64,000 nucleotides of DNA from Ditylenchus dipsaci (lineage: Eukaryota > Nematoda > Chromadorea > Rhabditida > Anguinidae). Under the pieces are notes generated by a model. The model did no database searches and was not told where the DNA came from. It saw nothing but the letters and a program-made list of their open reading frames with translations. Positions 25,242 through 37,600 of this stretch are shown one piece after another (positions within the stretch are counted from its first letter, which is position 1; each line of letters starts with the position of its first letter). The position numbers and the translations under genes are program-made. The stretch lies in NCBI GenBank assembly GCA_004194705.1, contig SADC01001181.1, positions 62,001 to 126,000 on the forward strand, given 5' to 3'.

Positions 25242-26105
25242 ATGGACGTTGAAATATGTCTAGAGCGTGGTTGGGATTTGGTGGCATTTTTTACTATTGA
25301 CAACTATCTTTCCTTTGCAGACCTCCAACGAATCAATGAGCTTGTTAGTCACATTGCCAAGTCTGGAGAGTTAAAATGTCCGAAACTGCTCCAACTTCAA
25401 CAAGTTATTCAGTCCCGTTTTTCAACTCAGTGCGTGAGGTGTATGAACATGTTTATCAGTGCACTCTACCAGAAGTAGAGGGATCCCCTGAGGTTAGTGT
25501 GTTTTTCTTAGCTTTTTTCACTTTCTTTTGCTTTAGCTTCTGGCCAATGCAGCAGCAAAAGCTACAGTAGGTTCTTCGATGCAGTTACGTATTATAGTGT
25601 TTGACTTGCCAATTTTGTAGGTGGCAGCATTTGCAGCCGCAGAAGGTCATGCTCATCCTAGGGTTGTGGATTTACCTAAGACAGACCAAGGCCTAGGTTT
25701 CAATGTGATGGGAGGAAAAGAGGTAGTAAGGCCGAATATGGATGGCAAAATAGTCACAAACGTAGACGGTTATGATTTTAGCAAAATTCCCCGATTTACA
25801 TTTCACGAATCATTCTGGTGGAGTTGCAGACAAACATGGAGGGCTGAAAAGGGGCGATCAGCTCATAGCTGTTAATGGAGTGGTTGGTCATTTAATAATT
25901 TTCCCAAAAGTTGGGCTGTGACTTTTCCAAATTGTAGAATGTTGAAAAGGAGTGCCACGAAACAGCTGTGCGTCTACTCAAAAACGCCAAAGGTACGGTC
26001 AAACTGGTAGTCAGGTATACACCCAAACTACTGGATGAAATGGAGAGGAGGTTTGAGGAACAACGAAGACGAGCTCGTCAATCACCATCCTTTGTTCGTC
26101 ATTAA
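25242..26105 (+). CDS. lin-7: LIN-7 scaffold protein (L27 + PDZ), 6 exons
   Basis: Adaptor of the LIN-2/LIN-7/LIN-10 complex that positions receptors and channels at epithelial and synaptic membranes. Exons 25242-25269, 25321-25492, 25537-25566, 25621-25722, 25782-25882 and 25938-26105 give 200 residues. The L27 domain is at about residues 5-65 and the PDZ domain at about 90-175, with carboxylate-binding loop GLGFNVMGG and conserved [12 protein letters not shown] and KRGDQL. The C-terminus is [12 protein letters not shown]. Two single bases are missing in homopolymers: T5 where T6 is needed (25418-25422) and C where CC is needed (25815). Restoring both closes all splice phases and gives the family sequence ([12 protein letters not shown] and [12 protein letters not shown]), so error is more likely than decay. 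AATAAA lies at 26231. Confidence 0.95.
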
Positions 26106-26404
26106 AGATATTCAGCTGTAAAACACCGTGTTTATACTGTGTATTAAAAAACTACATCTAATTCATACTTGTCCATTTCATAATGGTGCTCATGCTTTAT
26201 TTCCAATCTTTCAACGTCAATTTCTGATTTAATAAAAGAATATATATTGAGCTTGACATCAGGACAAAAATTCATTGATAAGTTTTTGGGCTTTACACAT
26301 GCTGTATTTTTTTCACGTTTGACAGTGTATAATATAAAATGGCTGGATAATTGACAGAATGGCGAGAAAAGTGTACAATAGACGCTCGAGGGACCGAACC
26401 CAGG

Positions 26405-26520
26405 AGTATCCTAAATAGGGTTGTCGATATTCGAAATTTTCGAATATTCGATTCGACTATTTGATCGATATGCTCAATTTTCTAAAATTCGAAGGTATTC
26501 GATATTTGCTACTCGGAGTT
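26405..26520. repeat. AT-rich TTCGAATATTCGA repeat, GGGTTGTCGATATT end
   Basis: GGGTTGTCGATATTCGAAA at 26418 matches, in reverse, the end of the block at 57840-58095 (AAAGTCGACAACCCC). Both have ATTCGAA/TTCGAAT-rich interiors, so they belong to one family. Confidence 0.5.
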
Positions 26521-27037
26521 AGAGTTGGCCCAGAGTTTGGGTTCCGGTTTACCACTTTTTTGGATTCCGGTTCCGGTCGCGAAAAAATATTTAATTCCGG
26601 TTCTGGTTTTCGAGAAAACTAAATTCCGGCTACCTGTTTCTGGGTTTGAGAAGATATTCTATGCTTAGATAGTTTACACTCTTCACTATACCCGTATCTA
26701 TATTGAGTCTCAAACACACTATAAATGTTATTTCCCATGAAAAACATTGGAGAGAAGTAGATAAAACATAAGATAAAATCTTTATCCGTGACCATTACTA
26801 CGGATAAAGTTCCGCGGATATTTCTATCCGCAGATTTTATCCCGTGATTACCACTGCGGGGACAGGATATTAGGAGATGGCCTAGCGAGAACTTGGACCT
26901 GGATTTTCAGTTAAAGTTTGGATTGAGAAAGGCTAAAAAAGTTCTGTTTCTTAAATCCGCACTTTCCAAATTCATGCTTTTTCCTGTCATTTTTGAAAGT
27001 GTCATACTGACTCTATCTATGCTTTTTCAGCCTTTCC

Positions 27038-27581
27038 ATGAACTCAAATAGAGCTCTAGTGATCAGGTCTTTGCACCGTACTATCGTCAGAAAAAAGTTG
27101 TTTGAGCCAGTTACTTCTCTTCCAAGAACAAGTCATGCTGTTCTAAGGTGGAAATCAGATGAAGCATCAGCAGAATCCCAGCCTCCTCAGACGTCTCTTT
27201 TACAAATTACGCCAGCAGCAGTTGCTCAGCTAAAAAAAGTGGCCAGGGATGGTGAACATTTGCGAATCTATGTGGACAGTGGTGGATGCTCAGGTTTCGA
27301 ATACAAGCTCAAGATGGACGGGAATCCAGTCAATCCAGCAGAAGATGTGCTGATCGAGGAACAAGGGCAGTTGTTGTTGTAGATAAAGTTTGTAAATTTT
27401 GAAAACTTTTTTCGCAGTATTAAACAGTTTTGCATATTTAGCTCTCTCTCGATTTCATCAAGGGTTCAAAGCTAGACTTCGTGCAGGACTTGATGCGCTC
27501 TGCTTTAGAATAACAGAAAATCCACTTTCGACACAGGGCTGTTCATGTGGTGCTAGCTTCGCGCCGAAATCAATGTCCTGA
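27038..27581 (+). CDS. ISCA2: iron-sulfur cluster assembly 2 (A-type carrier), 2 exons
   Basis: Mitochondrial A-type Fe-S carrier that works with ISCA1 and IBA57 in late 4Fe-4S cluster assembly. Exons 27038-27387 and 27442-27581 give about 163 residues. A mitochondrial presequence-like N-terminus rich in R/K/S precedes the HesB/IscA fold (LQITPAAVAQLKKVA). The three cluster-ligand cysteines are present in GGCSGF and GCSCG. The intron uses donor GTTTGT and acceptor ATATTTAG. Two single bases are missing in homopolymers, GGG for GGGG at 27365-27367 and TTT for TTTT at 27504-27506; with them the protein reads EEQGAVVVVDKLSLDF and RSAFRITENP. TTTTTCAG ends seven bases before the ATG. Confidence 0.94.
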
Positions 27582-28100
27582 TAAACGCCCAATGTGAAAG
27601 TCATGTACTTGTGTACTGCTATTGTGTACTGCTAGTTGTAGTAATTAAATTTTTCGGTATTTAACTTTGGCATTTATCTTTAGTTCTGCACATCTAGTCG
27701 GTGACCATAGATTTTCTCAGTGCTCAGTTATATTACGTCTGTATTTTTCCTATATACTCCCACCACTTTCTTATTTTCGGGTCTTTTGGAGTTTGAAGAC
27801 CACAAATAGTGTCCGAAAATTCGGAAGTGTGGAGCTGTATCATCGATTCATTTAGCTGTCTTCACACTTCAGTCAGGGGTCAAATGCAAGTCAGGGGTCA
27901 AATGGTTACCCGCAATTCCTGCATCGTGAATTTGACCCGCGTTTCGTTTAATGAAATTAAATCGTTGTTTTGCACCGTGATTGATTGCTCGGAAAATATT
28001 ACCCCAGATCATTTCAAATTTATATGTGAATTTTAACCCCCGACCCTCGGTGATGTGAAGTCAGTTTCAGGAGAGTTTTATTGCTTAATTTGTGTAAAAG
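27582..28100. other. spacer after ISCA2, no gene recognised
   Basis: AT-rich, with a direct repeat of GTCAGGGGTCAAATG (27873 and 27890) and no convincing ORF. Confidence 0.4.
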
Positions 28101-28564
28101 CTAAAATTGATTTCCCGCAGTAAATACTGATTTATCGCAGTGTATTTATTTTTCCCTCTGTAAATTTGAATTTCAAACAAAATACTGATTTCCTGCATCA
28201 AATCACTGATTTCCCGCAGTAAATTTGGATTTTCTGCAGTAAATTTGGTAATTTGTGCAATTTAAGTAGGGTTGCGTGATGCCGGGAAAATTCAACTTTT
28301 TCGAGCAATTATCCCGGCCATTATTATATAGTGATTTTCAACCTCAACCGTGATTTCCAACCTCCAACCTCAGTGGTCCAGATCCACTTTCAATCCCAAA
28401 TCTAGGGTTGGGTACCACCTGGACAGTTTGATATCCAGGTAACTTCAGAGTAGGGGTTTATTCACCCAAATGACCTGAAAGGTCAAACGTTCGTCTTTTT
28501 ATATCTAAAATCACGGTAAGAAATAAAGTGTGCACCCAGGTGGAATCGAACCAGCAACCTCGGC

Positions 28565-28885
28565 AATGGATGTCCAAGTGGTCGTCTACTTGGATCAAAA
28601 TTTTTTCACGTTTGTGTATTCCAATATTATTTTTCTGAACTAATTCGAGCATGCTGAAGATGGTTTGACAGTGGTAAATCACGTTTTATCGGTAAATTTT
28701 TGAGTTGCTGCTAATTCTTGATTTATCAAAATCAATTGTTAGCAATATCTCGAAAATTTTTCGATGAAACGTGATTTACCATTGTCAAACCATCTTCAGC
28801 ATGCTTGAATTAGTGCAGAAAAATTGTTTCGGAACCCGAAAAAGCATTAAAAAAATTTGACCCAAGTGGACGATCACTTGGTCTA
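28565..28885. mobile_element. AAGTGGTCGTCCACTTG-type MITE, copy 3
   Basis: GCATGCTGAAGATGGTTTGA (28649) and its inverse (about 28785) frame a short centre. The outer flanks carry inverted tRNA B-box-like sequences: GGAATCGAACCAGCAACCTC at 28542 and GAGGTTGCTGGTTCGAGTCC at 28928, so this MITE sits between two facing tRNA-like heads. Confidence 0.75.
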
Positions 28886-29823
28886 AATTGGGGTTGGGTT
28901 GCTGCGGAGCTTCATATACACGTCACCGAGGTTGCTGGTTCGAGTCCATCTGAGTGTAAACTTTATTTTTCACCTCCATTTTAACTAGCTAAATGAGTTC
29001 TAAGTATATGGCCGCAAGTTGAGTCGTTTATCGTTCATGATTTAAGTAATAAAGTAACACTTCACACCGAGGATTGCCCAAATGAGTGTGTACGATTTTT
29101 CCGGGTCCACTCATCGAAAATATCAATTTTCCCGCAATTTTCCCGAAATTTCGAGCAATTTTCCCAATTTTGCGGGGAAACAAACTTTTCAGTCAAAAAA
29201 CACGTTTAGCTGGTCAGAATTCCACTCCAGAGTGGCCAGGAGCAGCCAAAAACATGTTTTTTGGAGGTTCATTGTTTTTCTTCACTGTAACATTAAATGT
29301 TTTTGCTTATAATGGACGATATTTACTTTGATTTTTCTTGTTGTTCAGGTGAATCTCACAGACTTATCTGAGAAACAAGCTTGAGCTGGATCAGGAACCG
29401 CGTGAAGAATGTCCGAAATTGCTGCATGTGAGGATATGTTGGCTTAACTATTATTTCTATTACTTAGCTTTGAGAATCTATATTCAGAAACTTCTATTTG
29501 TGATTTTAGGTCTACTGGTGAGGTGAGTTTGCTTTTTTCACACAACTCTACTACAAATTCAAACAGCCGGACGAGGTCATCTACAAATGTAGCCTTCAAG
29601 TCACATTTTTTTCTATGTGGTAACTATTGACTTTGTCGGGCTGTTTGTAGTCGCATTGTCACTCTCTATGTGCCTTCGTGCTCTGATCCTAGACAGTATG
29701 GCTAGGCCTGTGTAACATAACTGTCGGAGCACGTAAACTTCTATTTTAGAGGATGCCTAGCGGGAGTTTACTAATCTAGTATTCACAACACTCATTTCAA
29801 GGTCTGCCAAAATTTAACAAGTA

Positions 29824-30000
29824 CAGTCAACCCTCGATATAACGGCCCCTTTGACCCTATTTGGTAGGATTTGACTAAAACATAAAGAATTAGACCCTCG
29901 ATGTAACAGCCCCTCACGGCCGCTCCCGATTAAGAAAACATACCCTCGATATAACGGCCCGCTTGATATAATCACACTCGGAATAAAAAATATATCCGTT
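29824..30000. mobile_element. pogo-like element end(s)
   Basis: CAGTCAACCCTCGATATAAC directly follows TA at 29822-29823, and further CCCTCGATATAACGGCCC copies occur at 29943 and (degenerate) 30371. Only one orientation of the end was found, so the far boundary is unresolved. Confidence 0.5.
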
Positions 30001-31204
30001 ATATCCATTATGTGGTTTATTATTATAACCGTCACAGATTTCCGCCAAGCTCAGCTGGCCTCGCATTCGAAATCTATTGGTTTTATCCCGGATTTTCCAA
30101 TCTGACTTTTGTCAATCTATCTCACGGACATAAAACGGATATTCGTAATGGATCACATATCAAAAAACAAAATGGATGTTATGGATCATTGACGGACCCC
30201 TGTAAGGATTTTAATCCCTGTAATATATTTTTTTTCAAGTTTTGTGTGCAAGAGGAGTAGAAATCACTAGTTTTTTCTAGCCCAACATTGATCATTATTT
30301 GCTGAGTTAGGTTGTTATAATTGTTTGAAAAAAGATGCTTTTTGCTTGAATTTCGTCCTGTTTGGAGTGGACCCTCGATTTAACGGCCCTCTCAACTTTT
30401 TTGTTCTAACTACCCTCGATATAAAGCCGAAAGTCATGTTACATAGGCCTAGTCATATTGTCTCGGGTTTGGAGTAGGAAGGCACATGGAGAGTGAACTT
30501 CAACCACATACAGCCCGAAAAAAGTAAATAATTGCCAAGCATACAAACATCTCTGAATTGACGCTTTATTCATGGATGAGCTTTCTCAGCTGTATGCAGT
30601 TGTAGTAAGAATTGTGTGAAAAAACCAGATTTATCTTGTTTGCAGACCTTAAAATATCAGATAGAAAATTCTGAATATAGCTTCTCAAAGCTAAGAGGTA
30701 TAAAAAAAAGTTAAGCCGACCAATCCTTGACATCCTTTACTTGGATCCTTCTCTTGGACGTCCTTCACGTGGTTCCTGACCCAGCTCAGGCTTGCTTCGT
30801 AGTCGAGTCCGTGATATTTAACAAGTATTGGATGTTAACTGTGCCGGACGTGTTTACGTGAACAACAAGAAGATAAAAGTGAAATAAAAAAAGTGTTAAG
30901 TCAGAAGAAAAAGTATTGCCAATTCGGATAAGATCATTTTTCGCAAAAAGCATACCCCGTTTTAGTAAAACTTAAAAAAACAAGTTTTTGGTTGCTTCTG
31001 GTCACTCTGGAGTGGAATTCTGACCAGCTAAACTGAAAAATTCGTTTTCCCGCAAAGTTCTGACTTAAATCGCGAAAATTACTAAATTTACTGCAGGAAA
31101 TCCAAAATTTACTTCCGGAAATCAGTAATTTACTGCAGCAAACCAGTACTTTGTTCGAAATTCAAATTTGCTGCGAGAAATCAATATTTTGGTGCAAGTT
31201 TTTA

Positions 31205-31462
31205 GTTACACTACGTGTCCAATGACGCGAAAAAAGTGTGACTGCGACCGCGACTTTTCCGCGTCATTGGACATACATCAACAGTCGCAGTCACAGTCAC
31301 AGTGTGTGTCCAATAGCGCAGAAAAGTGTGACTGCTACTGACGCTTCAAATCGATTTGAATTTATGTCGCAGTCACACTTTTCCGCGTCATTAGACACAC
31401 ACTGTGACTGTGACCGAGACTGCGACTTTTGCCGCGTCATTGAACACGTAGTGTTACACCCT
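31205..31462. mobile_element. hairpin MITE with ACTACGTGTCCAATGACGCG ends
   Basis: The left end CACTACGTGTCCAATGACGC and right end GCGTCATTGAACACGTAGTG are inverted. Between them GTGTGACTGCGACCGCGAC-like units alternate in both directions, so the segment could fold several ways. It ends about 150 bases before the TTC19 start. Confidence 0.75.
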
Positions 31463-31612
31463 TACACCCTTTGTGTAAATGAGTTCTAAATTTCTAATAG
31501 AAACAATTTAAATCTATTTGGGTGTGCTTGATTGCTGGTTGTTGTTGACCTATTTTTTTCAGAGTGATTACTAAGAAAAATTATTTTGCTCTTTACAGCC
31601 ATTGCCTCCAAG

Positions 31613-34600
31613 ATGTTCAGCAGGATATTTCTCAGAGGTCCGAGGAATATGGCGCCTCTAGCAGCTCTTTCTTGGATGGTCACAATCAAAGACTTGCTGG
31701 GAATAGAAAAGGTTCAGCTGGATAAGGATCCCATTAAGAATAAGATCAAGCAGTCTATGATGCACAGAAAATACCATCGCAATGATGAAGCTATTGATGT
31801 AAATTTTGTTTGAAACATACAATATGTAGGACTGATTTAAAAATTTTAAAACTGACGCTTTGGCCGTATTTTTTACAACGCCTTTTTGGAAAGCGGTTTT
31901 TTACAGATCGACTTAGAACGTAAAAAACGCAGCTTTCTGGTGTATACAATCGAGTCTCGATTTCAGTGCATTCTTGATGTTACGACACGTGAAAACCCCC
32001 AAATAACCCCCCCACCAAATAACCCCCCTCAAATAACCCCCTAAATTCAAAATAATTTTTGTCCTGGAAGGAAAAATGAATTTTTGAGCTGTAACATACA
32101 TATTTTCCCCAATTTCTTGCAATGTGGAGTGTGCTGGTCTTGGCCGCGGAGCGGCCAACCCCTTGGCCGGGTACAACAACCTATTTTTATTAAAAAAATT
32201 TCATTTTTCCTTCCAGGACAAAAATTATTTTGAATTTAGGGGGGTTATTTGAGGGGGGTTATTTGGTGGGGAGGTTATTTGAGGGGTCACGTCGTTACGA
32301 CACCCTCTGATTTTACGGAAACTTTTACGATTACACTCACTAAAAATTCACCCTCGGTTTTACGTTAAAATATAAAATCCCGACACGAAATTTTGAAATT
32401 TGAAGCAGGAACATTTTTATTTTTATGTCATACCGTATTCTCTCTATTTTTCAATCTCCAAAAAATCTCGAAGTTGTCAATGAAAAATGGCCCTAACTCT
32501 AAAATCCTAGTCAAAAAATCGGGGGAGATGTGGGATTATTAGAGCGAATACGGTATGCAAGAGTAATAATTATCAAAACGTGATGTCTACGTTCCGAATA
32601 TGTTCCATGTATCCAGCTACCTTCCAGTACCCATTACCTTGTTCCCCAAAGGCAAAAAGTCGATATTCAGTCAAAAAAATTGTCGCAAATATTTGAACAC
32701 CTTTGAAACATGTTTTAAGGGGGGGGGTGTGAACTTTATATACGCATCGCCTCTGTCGAAAGTTCTAGTCCCTCTGGGGGTGTTTTAATTTAATTTTTTA
32801 GTAAGTTTTTGACTTTTAAGTCCAAAAATCATCGAGCAATCGATTGCAACCATTTCCAGCACTGCTTTGCTGTCAGTAACTGCCTCAATTTTGCAATTTT
32901 TGGCAATGACAACCAAAATCAAAGGAAACTAACCAAAATGATGCGTGCTAGGAACTGAGATTTTTTGCGGTTTCAATTTACATTATTTTATACAACCGTA
33001 TGCTGAAAATGACGGCAAGAAGCAGGGCTACATTTTGAGCGTAAGGTTGCAAATGAGTATGTAAATTAAAATTGGGAAAAACGTAAGTTCCAGGATACTA
33101 CCGAAAAGTACTGGTATAACCTATTTAGGATTTCACCGAGTTGGATTTTTTATATTTTAGCCCTAACTTTATATCAACTTTTCATCTGTATGATAGCTCA
33201 AATGAAAGCCCAGAAGCTTGGCTACATTTTGACACTAAACTTGTAAATAAAAGGAGATAAATAATAAGGTCTGCAGTCAGTGGTAGTCGAACCTGTGACT
33301 TAAGGCGATGCGTATATAAAGTTTCCCCCCCCCCTTTAAATCGTTTTTACGTCTTACGTCTTAAACAGCCATAGAAGTTAATACACTTAAAACTTGATCT
33401 AACGAATTTCAAGGAACCGGCCAAAAAGTTTCGTTAAATCGAGTTTTCGTTAAATTGAGTTTCACTTTCTCAAGTTTTTTAAATTTTCGTTAAGTCGAAA
33501 AACTAATCTAAGTGCTTCATTTTGTGTAATATAAGTCCTTTGCACATCCCACTGCGCGCAAAAACCACGGTCCTTTAAAGGACTGTAGCCGTCGGCGACA
33601 ACGAGAATTTCAAATGTTTGAATTCGCGCGGGATAGCGAGTTTTAAATGTAAAACGCGATTTTGGGTTAAGGAATCTCGGCTAGTCTGGCCACTAAATGA
33701 ACCAAGGAAAATTTGATTTTACGGCACTATTTTCCGGTCCCCAGGGGTGCAGTAAAATCGAGACTTGACTGTACTGCCAAAAGTTTGATTTTTGCGTGGT
33801 CCACGCTGTGGTTTGGGGTTTTCATTCAGAGGCCATCCACAGAATAAGACCCAGGCCACAGGTAGGACCAAGCAGAAATCGTGTTTTCACATTACATTCC
33901 AAAATTGAGTTTCAATTCTGGGTCGATCTGTAAAATCGTTTAAATAAAGACGACAATCTAAAAAAGTTGTGGTCATAACAGTAGTTCCAAATTTCGTGAA
34001 ACGACGTGTAGTTTTTAAAACTTAACTACTTGCTTTTCACTCAAACTTCTTAACTTCCAAATTCAGGTTCTGAACGAAGCCCTCGTAGAAGCCAAGGCTA
34101 CGAAATGTAATTTTCATTGTAATTCAACTTGTTAATAGTTCGAAAAAATTCAGGCGAAGAGTACATCAGCAGGGTCTACGACGAATTGGCAAATGCCTAC
34201 TACGAAATGGAAAACTTTGAGGCTGCTGAACGTCTGTTTCGCGAAGTTATTCAGAGGTAGACCTTTAAACAAATCAATTTTTACCTCTGTAATACCTTTG
34301 TCGTTTGCAGACTGATTCGGTTGCATGGTAAAAATGAAGAATCTCCGGAGTTCATTGGGGTCAGTTTAAAGTTAGCAGACATCTTTGCACAGAAAGGCGA
34401 TTTGGAAAGTGCTGAAGTTGGGCTAAAGCACTGCGTTTCCAAGCAGATGAAGGTACATCCTACATCGTTGCTTTTCAAATATTTTCGTATTAGCAATATA
34501 ATTGAAGCTTTAGGTAATGGAAGAACACCAGGGAAAGCTTTTGACGGGCAAGCAAGGCCACATGGTTGGTAGCGCTTTTCCTGTAAGTTCATTTTTGGTT

Positions 34601-37600
34601 TCCTACACACGCTGCGCATTTAAAATTTTAAAATGGAGTGTGTTCTGCAAGATCAAGTCAATTTATTAATTCTAGTCAAATGTGTCGTTGTACTTCGGCC
34701 TTTTACGTCTTCAACAGCAAAAAACAAATAAAACAAACAAAAAACAAACAAATAAAGATGTAAAATTGATAAAGATTTTTTGGCGCTACTTGCATATACC
34801 AAGCACCCCCCCGAATCAACTTTTTTTAAATGTTCCCAAACACTCTATATCGACCTAAAATGGCCTCAGAAGCTCAAAAAGACATTTTTTGAGTTCTGGT
34901 CAATAAAAGTTCGAGTTTTCGGACCACCAAAAAGTACCCATTTTGACCATTTTTGAAGGGATTTAAGGCTGTATTAGGATGGAAATGGACCAAAAAAGGG
35001 CCAATTTTGAACAAAAGGAAGATGTTGAACATAGTTTTGTTAACTGGGCCTACCGCATTAAAAAGCTCTGGTATGCATACATTCTGGCTTGAGTTCAGAA
35101 TCCCCCCCCACGGGGACTGATCAGGTGGAGGAGATAACTTCATATTCGTGTTTCTCGACCCCGATTTCATGAGAAAGCCGGCTGTTTTTTTGGTTCTGAG
35201 AAAAAAATTTTTTTCGAACCACAGGGGGGGTATCATGGTTTTTTAGTCAAAATTTGAAAATTTAAATTGGCGCCTTTTGAATTTAAAAGGAATAAGGCTG
35301 TATTGGGAGGGGAAGGGAATAAAACGGGGCCACTAATCACACAGAGCCCATTAACAAGAAGATGTTGAACATAGTTTTGAATACTGTGGCCTACCGCATA
35401 AATAAACTCTGGTATGCATGCTTTTTCATGCATCCAGTGTCACTTTCGAGTGATTTGTGTCTAAGGTATGTGGGTGTGCGCATCTCAACTCCAAGCCCCC
35501 AAGCCCCCTGCGCCCCGAAGGGGGCGCAGGGGCTTGAGAGTTAGAGATGCGCGCACACACTTACCTTAGACATGATTCCGAGAAGTACTCTTGACCATAA
35601 AATGCATATAGAGTCTTTTTTTTGCCACGGCCCAGTTGAAAAACATGGTGAGGCAGTCGAAGAATATAGATAATCAATTTATAATGTTCTGCCATAAAAG
35701 TGGCCCCTTTTATTCCCTTCCCCTCCCAATACAGCCCTTATTCCCTTTTAAATTCAAAAGGCGCCAATTTAAATTTTTCAAATTTTGACTAAAAACCCAT
35801 GATACCCCCCCTGTGGTTCGAAAAAAATTATTTTTCTCAGAACCAAAAAAACAGCCGGCTTTCTCATGAAATCGGGTCGAGAAACACGAATATGAAGTTA
35901 TCTCCTCCACCTGATCAGTCCCCGGGGGGGGGATTCTGAACTGCAACCTACATTCTTTATGCATCCAGAGTCACTTACGAGTGATTTGCGTCTAAGGTAT
36001 GTGGGTGTGCGCATCTCCACTTCAAGCCATCAAGCCCCCGCGCCCCTGAAGGGCCGCAAGGGGCTTGGTTGGTTAGAGATGCGCGCACTCATTTACCTTA
36101 GACATAATTCCGAGCAAGACTCTTGATCAATAATGCATTAAGAGACTATTTTTGCCCAGCTCCAGTGACCAAAACATGATAAAACAGGTAAAAAGTCAAA
36201 ATTTATAAGTGCCCAAAATTCACATTTTTGAACCAGAACTTAAAAAAAATGTCTTTTTGAACTCCTGAGGCGATTTTAAGTCGATATAGGATGTTTTAAA
36301 ACCCTTTTAAGAAAAGTTAATTTGGGGGGGGGGGTATATGCAAGTAGCGTCGATTTTTTTTAATAAGCCGTGCTGTTACCTCGTTATCTCTTTATTTGTG
36401 CTGTTCCTAGGTTGATGAGTTGGGTTTTATATACACCGATCCAATTGTCCTCTTTGCTATGTCGTTGGAACAGTATGCTCATTTCCTGGTAAATTCATTC
36501 CTATTTCAATGCTGAAACTAGAAGTGTTGTCGTTTAAGGTCGACTATTGTGGAGAAGATCGCCTTAAAGAGGCTGAAGAGTACATGGACGAAGCTGTAAA
36601 GGTTGGTTTATCGGCTCTTATTTTCTGATTCAAATAACGATTACAGATCTCTTACTATGTTTATGGAATGCATGATTCTCAGACCGTACCATTCTCAATG
36701 TCATGGGCGTCAAATGTCTTCTTCGAGAAAGGTATGTGTTTTTTTGACAGTGCAGTTCTCAGTCAAAGATTTGCCCCTTCTGGGTTTTTGTAACTATAAA
36801 TTTCTGATCCTGACCCTATTACCGTGTTTCCTCTAATAGGCGCCCCCTCGTTCAAAATCGTGTTTGTGGCATTGCGTTTTTGACCCACTTTTGAAATTTT
36901 TTTTTCAGGCAAGTTATACCTCAATTTGTAGCCAATGAGATGAGCTACAAATTGAGGTATAACTTGCCTGAGAAAAGTTTCCGAAAAGTGGGTGAAAAAC
37001 ACAATGCCAAAAACACAATTTTGAAAAGCGGAGGGCGCTTATTAGAGGAAATGCGGTATCTCAATTTTTGAGTATGTAATACAGAAATAACGCTTTTCGT
37101 CTGGCCTTTTTTTATTCTGAGCTCATTTATCTAAATCTTTTAAGGTTTTAATTAAAAGTTCAATAAACTTTGTAATTTTAACTCCATATCATTGCTATAA
37201 ATTTATTTCATTGCGCCACCCAAAAATCCTGTGGCCATACCTGCACGCTCTAAAAATCGGCGGTGGGTGCTGACCCGGGCGCCGAAACCCCCTATAATCG
37301 GCGCCGGCGGCTCCCGTCGCCACTGAAAGTCGGCGCCAGGCGTTTTTTTTAAATTGACGCTGGTCACATTCTGGCCCCTGCGTCTGAAAACTTTCGGTGC
37401 CGTGGTCGGCGCTGGGGTCCGCGACATTTCGCTCCCGGGACATTTCACTCCCGGGACATTTCGCTCCCGGGACATTTCGCTCCCGAGACATTTCGCTCCC
37501 GGGACATTTCGCTCCGGGACATTTCGCTCCCAGGGACATTTCGCTCCCCGGGACATTTCGCTCCCTGAAATATTTCATTCGCAGTTTCGTTAAAAAATGT

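Larger units (their letters stand above)
28110..31190. mobile_element. nested palindrome, about 3 kb, upstream of TTC19
   Basis: Concentric inverted pairs: CAGTAAATTTGGATTTTCTG (28217) with CAGGAAATCCAAAATTTACT (about 31093); TCAGAATTCCACTCCAGAG (29214) with CTCTGGAGTGGAATTCTGA (about 31005); an arm at 29340-29740 with 30430-30840 (for example GAACCGCGTGAAG with CTTCACGTGGTTC; CCTAGACAGTATGGCTAGGCC with GGCCTAGTCATATTGTCTCGG). A member of the AAGTGGTCGTCCACTTG MITE (28565-28885) is nested inside. The centre (29824-30430) holds pogo-like ACCCTCGATATAACGGCC words. Confidence 0.65.

Noticed and set aside
25242..27581. lin-7 and ISCA2 as pseudogenes because of frameshifts
   Set aside because: All lesions are homopolymer losses, splice sites and every other residue are intact, and GAPDH and MMS19 show the same error type.
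31238..31489. 83-codon plus-strand ORF before TTC19
   Set aside because: It is a translation of the GTCACAGTC-type hairpin units; TTC19 has its own ATG at 31613 with an acceptor in front.
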